Shown here: piece after piece, positions 36,529-45,866 of the stretch
How positions within the stretch are numbered: the first letter of the stretch is position 1
Layout: each line of letters starts with the position of its first letter
Source of the DNA: Lachnospiraceae bacterium
GTDB taxonomy: Bacteria; Bacillota; Clostridia; Lachnospirales; Lachnospiraceae
NCBI GenBank assembly: GCA_009911035.1
Contig: QXWO01000011.1
Coordinates: forward strand, 1 to 64,000
Direction of reading: 5' to 3'
Length of the DNA stretch: 64,000 bases
Translations under genes and position numbers: made by a program
The notes under the pieces: model-generated
Database searches by the model: none
What the model was told of the DNA's origin: nothing
Seen by the model: the letters and a program-made list of their open reading frames with translations, nothing else

Positions 36529-38244
36529 TCATTCAGTCATATCCTCCAGCGGCAGGAAAATCAGGGAACATGCGCCGCCGGAAGGGTCGTTGTAGAAGGC
36601 AAATGAGAAGCCTGATTTATAAATCAGCTCCACTCTCTTTTTCAGGTTGGTAATGCCTATATGAAAATCTTCGTATATATTATTTTCCTCTGCATTTATT
36701 TTTTTAAGGACATCCGGCGGATAGCCGGTCCCGTTATCGCAAAGGCGGATCTGGACAACGGGAATATCTTCCAGTGTGGTCTTGTCTATATGGATATTGA
36801 AACATAGAAGCTGACTGCTCTGGGTATTATATTTAATGGAGTTTTCCAAAAACGTCTGTATCAGAAGAGGCGGAACCTGAAAATCCATAAGCTCCGGTGA
36901 AACATCCTGTAAAAGAAGGATGGGCCGGGAGCGGTCCATTAATATGATATTATAATAATCGTTGACTTCCGTCAATTCGGACCGGAGTGACACAAGCTTT
37001 AAGTTGTCACGGAATATATACCGCAAATGATTGGAGAAGGCCAGTATCATCCGCTGCATTTTCTCATATTCCTTATTTTCCAACATACTGTAAAGGCTTT
37101 TCAGGCAGTTGGCAAAAAAGTGGGATCTCGTCTGCAGCTGAAAGTATTGCAGCATGGCGTGGTCCCGGGCGATGATTTCCTGCCGGTTATCTTCTTCCAG
37201 CCGGATCTTCTGGTGAATCAGGTCTTTCAGGGCATCATTAATGGTCTGGAATTCAAACACATTGCTGCCTGATTTTTCAAGAAATTCTTCTGCCTGGTTC
37301 TGGGCCAGATGGTTGGTGGCGTTGATGATCTGGTTTAAAGGATAGACCAGCGCGTTGCTGATGGACTGGAAGGTAAATAAAATCAGTCCGCACAAAGCCA
37401 CAATGATGGAAGCAATCAGAACAATGGACAGTCTTGAATAATTCCAGAGATAGTTGGCAGGGAGAACACAGCAGATGGAGATATGGGTTCCCTCAATGGG
37501 CGCTGTCTGGACCAGATAGCGGGAGAGAAAGGCCGGGCGCCGTCCGCTGTTTAAAAAGTCCGCATCAATTCCCAGGGAAGCCAGATAGTCCTTGTGGGCA
37601 AGGACTTCCCGGCTGTCATAAAATCCAATTTCCAGATGCTCATAATCACTTCCTGTATCGTTTGGCAGATAGAAATAGTTCAGGTCAATGAGGGAGCATA
37701 CATATAGGTTGTTGAGCCTGCGTGCATTCATCAGTACGGAGAAGGAATCATTTTTGTAATGCTGCCATGTGCCGGTCAGGGATTCGTCAGTAGCCAGCCA
37801 GTAGGCTTTCAGTTCCTCCTTGAGCTGGTACATATGCCGGGATAAAACAGCGGGGAAAAGGGAGCCGAACTGGTACATGGATACAGAGCCGGAATCATCA
37901 AAAATCAGAATGGCGCCGTAGGGCGGAACCTGATTACGGATGATATTTTTCAGATTATATTCGTAAACCACCTTTTCCTTGCCGGAATAGTACCCGCAGT
38001 CAAGAAGACGGAAGACATAGTCGTTATAGCATAATTCCTGATTAAAAGAATCTAAGGAGTCCATTTCCGACTGCAGGGTATACACGTAGGTATTCAAAAG
38101 CGCCCTATTGTTATATTCGATCTGCTTCGTATTGGTGTAAACGGAGTAAAGGCAGAACAGTAAAAGGCTGAAAAAAGTAGTGCCAAGCAAGATCATAAGA
38201 TATTTTAAAAGCAGTTTCCGTATGGAAAAATTTTTACGGCCCAT
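36529..38244 (-). CDS. YesM-type sensor histidine kinase
   Basis: 571 residues from ATG 38244, preceded by AAAGGAAAAGGTG; ATG 38373 further upstream has no ribosome site. TM1 at 10-33, external sensor of about 235 residues, TM2 at about 271-293, HAMP, then phospho-acceptor H375 in TRSHFFANCLKSL, which departs from the usual NPHFLYNTL. ATPase N-box includes N468 in LIQTFLENSIKYN, G-box CDNGTGY. Cognate to the regulator just downstream; divergent from the esterase operon. Confidence 0.92.
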   Translation of the reverse strand: MGRKNFSIRKLLLKYLMILLGTTFFSLLLFCLYSVYTNTKQIEYNNRALLNTYVYTLQSEMDSLDSFNQELCYNDYVFRLLDCGYYSGKEKVVYEYNLKNIIRNQVPPYGAILIFDDSGSVSMYQFGSLFPAVLSRHMYQLKEELKAYWLATDESLTGTWQHYKNDSFSVLMNARRLNNLYVCSLIDLNYFYLPNDTGSDYEHLEIGFYDSREVLAHKDYLASLGIDADFLNSGRRPAFLSRYLVQTAPIEGTHISICCVLPANYLWNYSRLSIVLIASIIVALCGLILFTFQSISNALVYPLNQIINATNHLAQNQAEEFLEKSGSNVFEFQTINDALKDLIHQKIRLEEDNRQEIIARDHAMLQYFQLQTRSHFFANCLKSLYSMLENKEYEKMQRMILAFSNHLRYIFRDNLKLVSLRSELTEVNDYYNIILMDRSRPILLLQDVSPELMDFQVPPLLIQTFLENSIKYNTQSSQLLCFNIHIDKTTLEDIPVVQIRLCDNGTGYPPDVLKKINAEENNIYEDFHIGITNLKKRVELIYKSGFSFAFYNDPSGGACSLIFLPLEDMTE

Positions 38245-38302
38245 AAAATCACCTTTTCCTTTCCTATTTCCGTCAGGTTTTGCACTACGGTCACAGGTAA
38301 AA

Positions 38303-38316
38303 TTAAAACGTTTACA
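38303..38316. promoter_or_regulatory. LacI-type operator-like site 1
   Basis: TTAAAACGTTTACA, with core AAACGTTT shared with site 2 at 38424, which reads TGTAAACGTTT. It lies about 60 bases upstream of the kinase start. Candidate site for the LacI protein encoded at 45867, or for a CcpA-like protein. Confidence 0.45.
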
Positions 38317-38423
38317 ATTATAAAACGGTATATATGGAAAAAATAACCAAATAAATAGATGTATTATATACATATATTATAAAAAATACTGCAAAAATGT
38401 CAAGAATAAAAATAAAATAATAA

Positions 38424-38438
38424 TGTAAACGTTTGACA
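38424..38438. promoter_or_regulatory. LacI-type operator-like site 2 overlapping the esterase promoter
   Basis: TGTAAACGTTTGACA, near-palindromic around CG, overlapping the TTGACA -35 box. Binding here would block RNA polymerase. Confidence 0.5.
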
Positions 38439-38461
38439 ATTTAAAACAGCGATGATACAAT
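38433..38461 (+). promoter_or_regulatory. Sigma-A promoter of the esterase operon
   Basis: TTGACA, 17-base spacer, TACAAT, ending 27 bases before the first esterase start. Strong match; its -35 box overlaps the operator-like site. Confidence 0.75.
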
Positions 38462-38488
38462 AAGAAAAACAAAAAGGAAGGTGAAGTA

Positions 38489-39262
38489 ATGGCTTATTTG
38501 GAATTTAATGCGCTTTCAACGGTGTTGTGTTCATCCTTTAGCGCGAAGATATTTCTTCCTGAAATGGACAAATTGCTGCTGGACGATGAAAGGCACGAAA
38601 AAAAATATCCTGTTTTATGGCTTTTACACAATGAAGGAGGCACAGCCTTGGATTTTACAGCCATGCCGGTAGAAAAATGTGCAGTTGAAATGGGGATTTT
38701 CATTATCGCGCCGGATGCCCAGCACACATTAGGAACGGACATGGTCTACGGGCCGAAATATGAGGAATTTCTCTCAAAAGAATTTCCTGCTATTTGCAGA
38801 AACAATCTTCCCCTGTCTAAGGAAAGGGAAGAAAACTGGATTGGCGGTGTGGGTACAGGGGCATATGGAGCTGTAAAAGCGGCGTTGAACCATCCGGAGG
38901 TCTTTTCAAGATGCGTTGCCGTGGACGGAATTTTTGATATGGACGCTATCTGCAAAAAAGCGTTGAATGGCGGGGATACGGGGATCTGTCATACGACAGA
39001 GTCCTTAAAAGCGGTTTTTGGAAGTATTGGGGAGCTGGCCGGAAGCAGAAACGACATTTTTGCGCTGGCCGGAGAGGGGAAAGGCGGCGCCTTTGGCTTT
39101 GCCCTTTCAGAAGATTGGGAATATATGGAAGAAAACCTTAAGCTTTCCGGTATACTGGAAGGGACAGTGCTTTCCTCCGGACATTATGACGACAGGGATC
39201 TGCAATTTTATGAAGCGGTAAAGAAAGGTTTATCCTGGGTATGTGGAAAGGGGGAGAAATAG
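38489..39262 (+). CDS. Esterase-D-like alpha/beta hydrolase lacking its nucleophile serine
   Basis: 257 residues, no signal peptide, related to the tributyrin-esterase/feruloyl-esterase-like proteins encoded at 39266 and 59340. The nucleophile elbow reads GVGTGAYG (residues 120-127) where the paralogues have GFSMGGYG or GLSMGGRG, so serine is replaced by G122. The His motif near the C-terminus (SGHYDDRD) is also displaced. Probably a non-catalytic paralogue that binds substrate or pairs with the next protein (inference). AAGGAAGGTG precedes the ATG. First gene of the operon; the next starts 3 bases after its stop. Confidence 0.82.
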   Translation: MAYLEFNALSTVLCSSFSAKIFLPEMDKLLLDDERHEKKYPVLWLLHNEGGTALDFTAMPVEKCAVEMGIFIIAPDAQHTLGTDMVYGPKYEEFLSKEFPAICRNNLPLSKEREENWIGGVGTGAYGAVKAALNHPEVFSRCVAVDGIFDMDAICKKALNGGDTGICHTTESLKAVFGSIGELAGSRNDIFALAGEGKGGAFGFALSEDWEYMEENLKLSGILEGTVLSSGHYDDRDLQFYEAVKKGLSWVCGKGEK

Positions 39263-39265
39263 ACA

Positions 39266-40075
39266 GTGGCAAATTTCAGATTATTTTATTTTTCAGAAGC
39301 GTTGCGCATGAAGGTGGGGGTCAATGTGATCATCCCGGAAAACACCTGGGGACATTCCCTTGCGGACAGGCCGGAAGGATATAAATATCCGGTTTTATGG
39401 CTGCAGTCGGGAGGCGGTTTTGACTATACAGACTGGCAGCGATATACGGCCCTTGAGTTATATGCGGCCCAGGCGGGAATTGCAGTGGTGTGCAGCGGTA
39501 CCTACTGTTCCGGCTATATGGACACGAAACATGGTGATTTTAAATATTTTACCCAGCTCTCTATCGAGACTCCGAGAGTTGTCAGACACCTTTTTCCCTT
39601 ATCGGAAGACCCGAAGAAGAACTTTATTGCCGGATTTTCCATGGGCGGTTACGGGACATTGAAGTGGATGCTCCGGGATCCGGAAAAATTTGCGGCTTTC
39701 GGACTGTTTTCCGGCATTAAAAATGTGCCGGAGATTCTCCCGGAAAAGGAGGATACGACAGACAGCTTCTATATGTTTGCTTCCGCTTTCGGGGACCGGT
39801 CCAACGTGACAGATACCGAAGATGACATCTGCTATATGATCAGGAAGCAGAAGGCTGCGGGAAAGAAGTTTCCCAAAGGCTACATGGCCACCGGCATGGA
39901 GGATACCCATTATCAGGACAATGTTTATTTTATGGATCAGTATGAAGCCCTGGGAGTGGAATTTGAAAGGATCATAGACCACGGGGCACATAACTGGGAG
40001 TACTGCAACAAACATGTGAAGAAGTTTCTGGACTGGTTAAATATTGAGGGAACCTTCCAGCGGGAACAGGAATAG
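39266..40075 (+). CDS. Esterase-D-like alpha/beta hydrolase
   Basis: 269 residues, GTG start with GGGGAG upstream. Nucleophile S125 in GFSMGGYG, probable catalytic H242 in DHGAHNWEY. Same family as S-formylglutathione hydrolase, feruloyl/acetyl esterases and EstA; no signal peptide, so cytoplasmic. Hydrolyses short acyl or aryl esters, likely on imported sugars given the neighbours (inference). 20 bases before the next hydrolase. Confidence 0.88.
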   Translation: MANFRLFYFSEALRMKVGVNVIIPENTWGHSLADRPEGYKYPVLWLQSGGGFDYTDWQRYTALELYAAQAGIAVVCSGTYCSGYMDTKHGDFKYFTQLSIETPRVVRHLFPLSEDPKKNFIAGFSMGGYGTLKWMLRDPEKFAAFGLFSGIKNVPEILPEKEDTTDSFYMFASAFGDRSNVTDTEDDICYMIRKQKAAGKKFPKGYMATGMEDTHYQDNVYFMDQYEALGVEFERIIDHGAHNWEYCNKHVKKFLDWLNIEGTFQREQE

Positions 40076-40094
40076 AAAGAAAGGAATAAACGGT

Positions 40095-41612
40095 ATGGGA
40101 GAAATGTACATAAGACCGGGAACACCGGATGACGACAACAGGGAGTATTTACCGGAAAAGATAAAAGGTTCCGATATTGTGGTCAATGAAAACGGGAATA
40201 ATTCACAGCCTTACCCGGAAAGGCTTAAAGAGTTTCACGGGGTGATTGCGGACGGGACACAGGACGAATGGTATGAATATGTGCCGGAGCGTTACGATCC
40301 TTCCCGGAAAACGCCGCTGGTGCTGTCTATGCACGGGGGACTGATGACAGGGTGGGGACAGGCCATCTATACATCCTGGACCATGGCGGCGGACCGGGAC
40401 GGTTTCATCGTGGTATTCCCCAACGCCAGCTTTGGCAGGGTCTGGCAGGTGCAGTGGGGCAGGTGGGAATCTGACCCTGACCAGCCGGGGACGGACAGTA
40501 ATACAAAGACCCCGGAAGGATTTTTACAGTCGCCGGATAATGTGGAGGAAAACCATGATATAAAGCTGGCCCTTGGGCTGATTGAGCTTATGAAAGAAAA
40601 ATACAATATTGACGGGGAACGTATTTTCATGCAGGGAATGTCCATGGGAAATATGATGACCTCACTGTTTGCAAGGAATTTCGGCAATGTTCTGGCAGGG
40701 GCGGCAGGATCGGGGTGTGCCACCTTTCTTTCCCTGCTTTTTGATGAAAAGGAAAAAATAAAAAACAGGGCAGGACATTTGGCCATCTGGCAGTCCCGGC
40801 CGGAATTAAATGATATCCCTCCCGAAAAGGAAGAAGCACTGAAAGTGAACAAGTATAACCGCCTGTACTGGATGCGGCTGAATGAATGCGGACCAGTGCC
40901 GGAAATCAGTATCGTAGGAGAGAACAATTTTGCTTTTTATAAAGGGAAAAAGGCGGATCTGGTGTATCTTGACATCAAGAACCGGGACCACGGACAGTCC
41001 CTTGATGATGCGGCCCTTATTTGGGATTATCTTTTCTCCGGCATCCGCAGAAAAGAGGACGGCAGTATCGTGGATACTGGTTCCGTGAAGGAAAGGAAAG
41101 GGGACAGCTTTGCCGCTGCTTTTGCGGCAGGAAAGGAGCTGGCACTGGCAGATGGTAAGGCAGTGAAAATGTCCGGCAGGGCAGTCCGGTGGGAGAAGCT
41201 CAAATACCATGGGCTGGAGGGCGGACAGAAAGTCCGGGGAACCTATATCTGCGTTCCCTTAAGCGTGCTGGCACAGATATTTAAGGCGCAGTGCGTGTAT
41301 TCGGAAGATAAATTAAGCGCACGGATGGTTCTTAAGGACGGACGCAGTCTTCAGTTTGCCAGAGGAAGCATCGGCTGTGTCATGGACAATTCCCTGACTG
41401 CCATGTACTGTGAAGCCCTCCACAGGGAAAAGGAGCTGTATATTTCCGCAGAGTGGTTTGGCAGGTATGTATATGACCTGCATGTGTCCGCCTGCGATGA
41501 TGTGATTTACATGACAGACCATTATAATGAGCTGTCGGTGAATATGGCGGATCTGATAAAGGATATTTTAAGCGGTACGCCTGTGCCTGATAACTATGAT
41601 GACATGCTGTAA
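40095..41612 (+). CDS. PHB-depolymerase-like esterase with C-terminal stalk-like domain, paralogue 1
   Basis: 505 residues from ATG 40095 (AAAGGAA about 9 bases upstream). A short conserved N-terminal segment, RPGTPDDDNREYLPEKIKG, is shared by all three paralogues. Alpha/beta hydrolase core (about 55-320): HGG oxyanion loop at 80-82, nucleophile S183 in QGMSMGN, catalytic H299 in NRDHGQ. Then about 160 residues resembling a copper-amine-oxidase-N-type substrate-handling domain (VPLSVLAQIF, DGRSLQFARGS, AEWFGRYVYDLHVS). No signal peptide. Likely de-esterifies a carbohydrate; exact acyl group unknown. Confidence 0.83.
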   Translation: MGEMYIRPGTPDDDNREYLPEKIKGSDIVVNENGNNSQPYPERLKEFHGVIADGTQDEWYEYVPERYDPSRKTPLVLSMHGGLMTGWGQAIYTSWTMAADRDGFIVVFPNASFGRVWQVQWGRWESDPDQPGTDSNTKTPEGFLQSPDNVEENHDIKLALGLIELMKEKYNIDGERIFMQGMSMGNMMTSLFARNFGNVLAGAAGSGCATFLSLLFDEKEKIKNRAGHLAIWQSRPELNDIPPEKEEALKVNKYNRLYWMRLNECGPVPEISIVGENNFAFYKGKKADLVYLDIKNRDHGQSLDDAALIWDYLFSGIRRKEDGSIVDTGSVKERKGDSFAAAFAAGKELALADGKAVKMSGRAVRWEKLKYHGLEGGQKVRGTYICVPLSVLAQIFKAQCVYSEDKLSARMVLKDGRSLQFARGSIGCVMDNSLTAMYCEALHREKELYISAEWFGRYVYDLHVSACDDVIYMTDHYNELSVNMADLIKDILSGTPVPDNYDDML

Positions 41613-41658
41613 AAATGCTGCCGCAAACTTGCAGATCGTGGAAAAAAGGAGGTTTAAA

Positions 41659-43161
41659 ATGAAATCAAGCATGTATGTAAGACCGGGAACGCCGGACGAT
41701 GACAACCGGGAATATCTGCCGGAGAAGATAAAGGGTTCTGATATTGTGGTAAATGAAAACGGTAACAATTCCCAGCCCTACCCGGAAGGGCTTATGGAGT
41801 TTCATGAGGTGCTGGCAAACGGAGTAGAAGACGAATGGTATGAATATGTGCCAGAGGGCTATGACCCTGCCCGTAAAACGCCGCTGGTGCTGTCCATGCA
41901 CGGAGGGCTTATGACAGGCTGGGGACAGGCCATCTACACGTCCTGGACCATGGTGGCGGACCGGGACAATATTATTGTGGTATTCCCCAACGCCCATGCA
42001 AACAGACTCTGGACACTGGAAGGATCGGAACGGGAAAAAGCTGCCTGTGAAGATATGCCGGAAGAACTCCGTCTGTGCTTTGCAGCGCCCACGCCGGAGG
42101 AAAACCACGACTTAAAATTTATTTTTGCCCTGCTTGAAAAGATTAAGGGAAAATACAACATCGACGAAGAACGTATTTTTATGCAGGGAATGTCCAACGG
42201 AAGCATGTTTACCACACAGTTTGAAAAATATTTCGGAAACATCCTGGCCGGAGCTTCGGGGGCCGGAGGCTCAATCCTGAACCTGCGCCAGTTCTTTGAC
42301 AGGGACTGGAAGCCTGTAAATACTGCGGGACCGGTTCCTGTCTGGGAAACCAAGCCGGAATTAAACGGGATGCCTCCCTGGTGTGAATTCGACGAGTCTA
42401 TTACCTACAAGTACAGCCGCCTATACTGGCAGGAAGTAAACGGCTGTCATGAAACCCCGCAGATCAGCATTGTGGGGGAGGACAATATGGCCTTTTATAA
42501 GGGAGAAAAGGCGGACATGGTCTACCTTGACATCAAGAACAGGGATCATGGAAACGCCTTTGATGAGGCAGTGCTGGTATGGGATTACTTTTTTTCAGGA
42601 CTTCGCAGAAAAAAGGACGGCACGATTCAGGATACAGGCTCCAGAACAGAAAGAAAAGGGGATGCCTTTGCCGCCGCTTTTGCATCAGGATGTCCGAAAG
42701 CGTTCTGGCAGAACGAAAAGCGGGAAATGAAAACTGCTGCCGTCAAATGGGAAAAGGCGAAATACCACGGGCTTAACGGCGGGAAAATCACAAGGGGAGA
42801 GTATATCTGCGTGCCTCTTTCCTTCCTTGCAGAGGTCTTTGAAGCGGAATATACCAGCCAGGAAGACGGAAAAAGCGTGGCACTGAACTTAAAAGACGGC
42901 AGAAGAATCCAGTTTGCACAGGGAAGCATCGGGTGTGTGATCGACGATACCATGAGGGCCATGTACTGCGAGGCCATTTACAGGGAAGGAGAACTTTGTG
43001 TGTCTGTGGAATGGTTTGCCCGGTACCTCTTTCATCTGTGCGCATCCGTTTATGAAGATGTGGTGTATGTGACTGACCACCACGCGGAACTAAGCAGGTT
43101 CATGGCGGACCTGATCAGAGATATACTGCATGACAATGAGGGGCTGGTTCCACTGGATTGA
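41659..43161 (+). CDS. PHB-depolymerase-like esterase with stalk-like domain, paralogue 2
   Basis: 500 residues from ATG 41659 (AGGAGG 7 bases upstream). Same layout as paralogue 1, with the elbow QGMSNGS and catalytic His in NRDHGN. The middle of the hydrolase (after VVFPNAH) diverges most from the sister copies, suggesting a different acyl or sugar pocket. C-terminal domain with VEWFARYLFHLCAS. 46 bases after paralogue 1. Confidence 0.83.
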   Translation: MKSSMYVRPGTPDDDNREYLPEKIKGSDIVVNENGNNSQPYPEGLMEFHEVLANGVEDEWYEYVPEGYDPARKTPLVLSMHGGLMTGWGQAIYTSWTMVADRDNIIVVFPNAHANRLWTLEGSEREKAACEDMPEELRLCFAAPTPEENHDLKFIFALLEKIKGKYNIDEERIFMQGMSNGSMFTTQFEKYFGNILAGASGAGGSILNLRQFFDRDWKPVNTAGPVPVWETKPELNGMPPWCEFDESITYKYSRLYWQEVNGCHETPQISIVGEDNMAFYKGEKADMVYLDIKNRDHGNAFDEAVLVWDYFFSGLRRKKDGTIQDTGSRTERKGDAFAAAFASGCPKAFWQNEKREMKTAAVKWEKAKYHGLNGGKITRGEYICVPLSFLAEVFEAEYTSQEDGKSVALNLKDGRRIQFAQGSIGCVIDDTMRAMYCEAIYREGELCVSVEWFARYLFHLCASVYEDVVYVTDHHAELSRFMADLIRDILHDNEGLVPLD

Positions 43162-43186
43162 TCTGTGGAAGAAAGGAGATTTAAGT

Positions 43187-44689
43187 ATGGAAAATCATCT
43201 GACAATACTGCCGGGGACGCCTGATGACGGGAATCGGGAATACCTGCCGGAAAAAATAAAGACAACAGATATCGTGGTCAACGAGAATGGTAATAATTCC
43301 ATTGTATATCCGAAGCGGCTTCAGGAATTTACGGATACAATCCTTGACGGGGTGGAGGACACCTGGTATGAATATGTGCCGGAATGCTATGATGAAACCA
43401 GGAAAGTGCCGCTGGTCATCGGACTGCACGGGGGCCTTATGACAGGATGGGGACATGCCGTTTACACGTCGTGGACGCTGGTGGCGGACAGGGAGGGATT
43501 TATCTGTCTGTTCCCTAACGCCCACGAAAAGAGAATGTGGATGAATGAAGGGGTATTTGACAATTTTAAGCAGGAAATGGCCCCGGATCTGCCTATCGTC
43601 CTGCCGCCGGAGAAAATCGAGGACAATCATGATGTCAACATGATCCTTGCACTGATTAACAGAATGAAGGAAAAATATAATATTGATGAAGGACGGATCT
43701 TTATGCAGGGCATGTCCATGGGAAATATTATGACAGGACAGTTTGCCCGCTATTATGGCAATATACTGGCAGGGGCAGCAGGCTCCGGCGGGCCCTGCGA
43801 ACCTTTTCTTCTGTTTGATGAAGAGGGGAAAATCAAAAACAGGGCGGGACATCTCGCCGTCTGGCAGTCCCGGCCGGAAAAGAACGGCCTTCCTCCGGGA
43901 AAGACCTACGATGAGTTTTCTGTTAATAAATTAAACAGATTTTACTGGATGAAAATTAACGGGTGTGATCCGGTTCCTGAAATCAGCATTGTTGGAGAAA
44001 ACAATTTTGCCTTTTATAAAGGGAAAAAAGCTGACCTTGTATACCTGGACATCAAAAACCGGGACCACGGACAGACCCTGGACGAAGCGTTTTTGTACTG
44101 GGATTACCTGTTTTCGGGGACGAGAAGGGAAGAAGACGGAAGCATCACCCACACCCAGACGATCCTTCCACGGAAAGGGGATGACTACGCCTTTGCCATT
44201 GGGGAGGGCTTTGACCGGGCCTGGTTTGGAAATAAGGTGGTGCCCATGGGGGAAAAGGCGGTTTACTGGGAAAAGCTGAAATACCATGGTCTGAATGGAA
44301 GCCAGAAGGTCCGGGGGAAATACCTGTGTGCCCCGTTGTCTTTCCTTGCAAAGGCATCGGGAGCCGTATACCAGTCCCAGGACGGCGGGGCATCGGCAGA
44401 ACTTACGTGGGAAGACGGCAGGAGAGTCCAGTTTGCAAGAGGCAGCATCGGCTGCGTCATTGGCGATACGGTGCGCAGCATGTACTGCGAGGCCCTTCAC
44501 AGAGGAACGGAGCTTTTGGTCTCAGTGGAATGGTTTGCCCAATATGTTTTGAATCTGCATGTCTCGAGCTGTGACGGCATGATCTATGTGACAGACCATT
44601 TTACAGATCTTTCAGCCAACATGGCTGATTTGATCAAAGATATCTTTAAAGGGCAGGAACTGCCTGAAAATATAAAAGAACTGTTATAA
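43187..44689 (+). CDS. PHB-depolymerase-like esterase with stalk-like domain, paralogue 3
   Basis: 500 residues from ATG 43187 (AAAGGAG upstream). Elbow QGMSMGN, His in NRDHGQ, C-terminal domain with VEWFAQYVLNLHVS. Its core is closer to paralogue 1 (shared KIKNRAGHLAVWQSRPE-like stretch) than to paralogue 2. 25 bases after paralogue 2. Confidence 0.83.
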   Translation: MENHLTILPGTPDDGNREYLPEKIKTTDIVVNENGNNSIVYPKRLQEFTDTILDGVEDTWYEYVPECYDETRKVPLVIGLHGGLMTGWGHAVYTSWTLVADREGFICLFPNAHEKRMWMNEGVFDNFKQEMAPDLPIVLPPEKIEDNHDVNMILALINRMKEKYNIDEGRIFMQGMSMGNIMTGQFARYYGNILAGAAGSGGPCEPFLLFDEEGKIKNRAGHLAVWQSRPEKNGLPPGKTYDEFSVNKLNRFYWMKINGCDPVPEISIVGENNFAFYKGKKADLVYLDIKNRDHGQTLDEAFLYWDYLFSGTRREEDGSITHTQTILPRKGDDYAFAIGEGFDRAWFGNKVVPMGEKAVYWEKLKYHGLNGSQKVRGKYLCAPLSFLAKASGAVYQSQDGGASAELTWEDGRRVQFARGSIGCVIGDTVRSMYCEALHRGTELLVSVEWFAQYVLNLHVSSCDGMIYVTDHFTDLSANMADLIKDIFKGQELPENIKELL

Positions 44690-44703
44690 CGGAGGGAAAA
44701 CAG

Positions 44704-45834
44704 ATGGGGAAAATAAAAAGCATTACAGCAGATGTTTATGTAGGCGATTACGGGCAGATGGCAGAATCCTTTGAGATAATTCTGGAAGGAGAGCTGGCTG
44801 GTGAGGTTAAAAAGGAGGACTTTTCCATTGAAAACCACTTTATGGATCTGACAGGAAGAACTTTATCGGCAGGGATCACTGGAGTTTTAGCAGAAAATAA
44901 AAGCGGCGAAACAAGGATAAAAGTTAAAGTGGCGCCTTTTGTGTACCGGTATGATTTCAGGGTCATGGGTAAAGCAGGGGACGGACAGATTTCCTTTGGC
45001 AGGGATGATATCACGGAAACTAAAGTAAAGGACTTGGAAAAATTTTGCGCATATACGGAAAATGGTGTAAACTACAGATTATATGAACCGGATGCAGCAG
45101 GCCCAAGACCCCTTGTACTTTTCTTACACGGGGGCGGCGAATGCGGGGAGGACAATCTGGCCCAGATGACGGGGACGATTGGCGCCCTTAAGCTGGCCGA
45201 ACGCTGGCCGGATATGTATATCATGGCACCCCAGGCGCCGTCCGGCGGTATGGGCATGTTTGAAGTATTTGAGATTATGAAAAAGCGGGGGAATCCCTTC
45301 CGCGTGGAAATGGGAATGACGCCCTTTTCCCTTAAGGGGGAGCGGGGCTGGAACAGGGACTACCTTGGAAAGGTCTGCGATATCATCAGAAAGATGACTG
45401 CCCACGGAAAAGTGGACCCGGACAGGGTTTATGTCATCGGAATGAGCATGGGCGGGGGCGGCGTGCTGAACGTTCTTTCCGTGGCCCCGTCGCTTTTTGC
45501 TTCCGCTGTGGCCATCTGCCCCAGCATGAACGGGGAAAGCTATGGGGAGCTTCTGCACCTGCCCATGGTGCCCTTATGGATCGCAACTGCTTATATGGAT
45601 CATCAGCCGGGGCGGCATGCGTATCTTCTGGAGGCATGTGAAAAGCTCTGGAAGGAAGGGCGCAGGGACGTAGAGTATACCATTTTCAAACCGGAAGAAC
45701 TGGAAGCCTACGGAATTGGGACCACAGAGCATCTTACGAGCAAAGAGCTGTATGAGGAAAACCACAATAGCTGGATTTTAGTATTCCATAATGAGCGCGG
45801 AATCCTTGACTGGATGATATCCCATCAAAAATAA
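44704..45834 (+). CDS. Alpha/beta hydrolase (dienelactone-hydrolase/feruloyl-esterase-like) with N-terminal beta domain
   Basis: 376 residues. N-terminal domain of about 110 residues, probably beta-rich, then the hydrolase: oxyanion loop LHGGGECGEDN (141-151), nucleophile S248 in IGMSMGGGG, probable catalytic H354 in ENHNSW. This is the layout of cytoplasmic peptidase/esterases seen beside glycoside hydrolases. No signal peptide. CGGAGGG upstream of the ATG; 14 bases after paralogue 3. Confidence 0.83.
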   Translation: MGKIKSITADVYVGDYGQMAESFEIILEGELAGEVKKEDFSIENHFMDLTGRTLSAGITGVLAENKSGETRIKVKVAPFVYRYDFRVMGKAGDGQISFGRDDITETKVKDLEKFCAYTENGVNYRLYEPDAAGPRPLVLFLHGGGECGEDNLAQMTGTIGALKLAERWPDMYIMAPQAPSGGMGMFEVFEIMKKRGNPFRVEMGMTPFSLKGERGWNRDYLGKVCDIIRKMTAHGKVDPDRVYVIGMSMGGGGVLNVLSVAPSLFASAVAICPSMNGESYGELLHLPMVPLWIATAYMDHQPGRHAYLLEACEKLWKEGRRDVEYTIFKPEELEAYGIGTTEHLTSKELYEENHNSWILVFHNERGILDWMISHQK

Positions 45835-45866
45835 AGTAATGTACCGGGCAGAGAACAGGAGTTTTT

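Noticed and set aside
38424-38438. Classical catabolite-repression cre site
   Set aside because: The 3' half does not match the cre consensus at the expected C; a LacI-family operator fits the near-palindrome better, although CcpA binding cannot be excluded.
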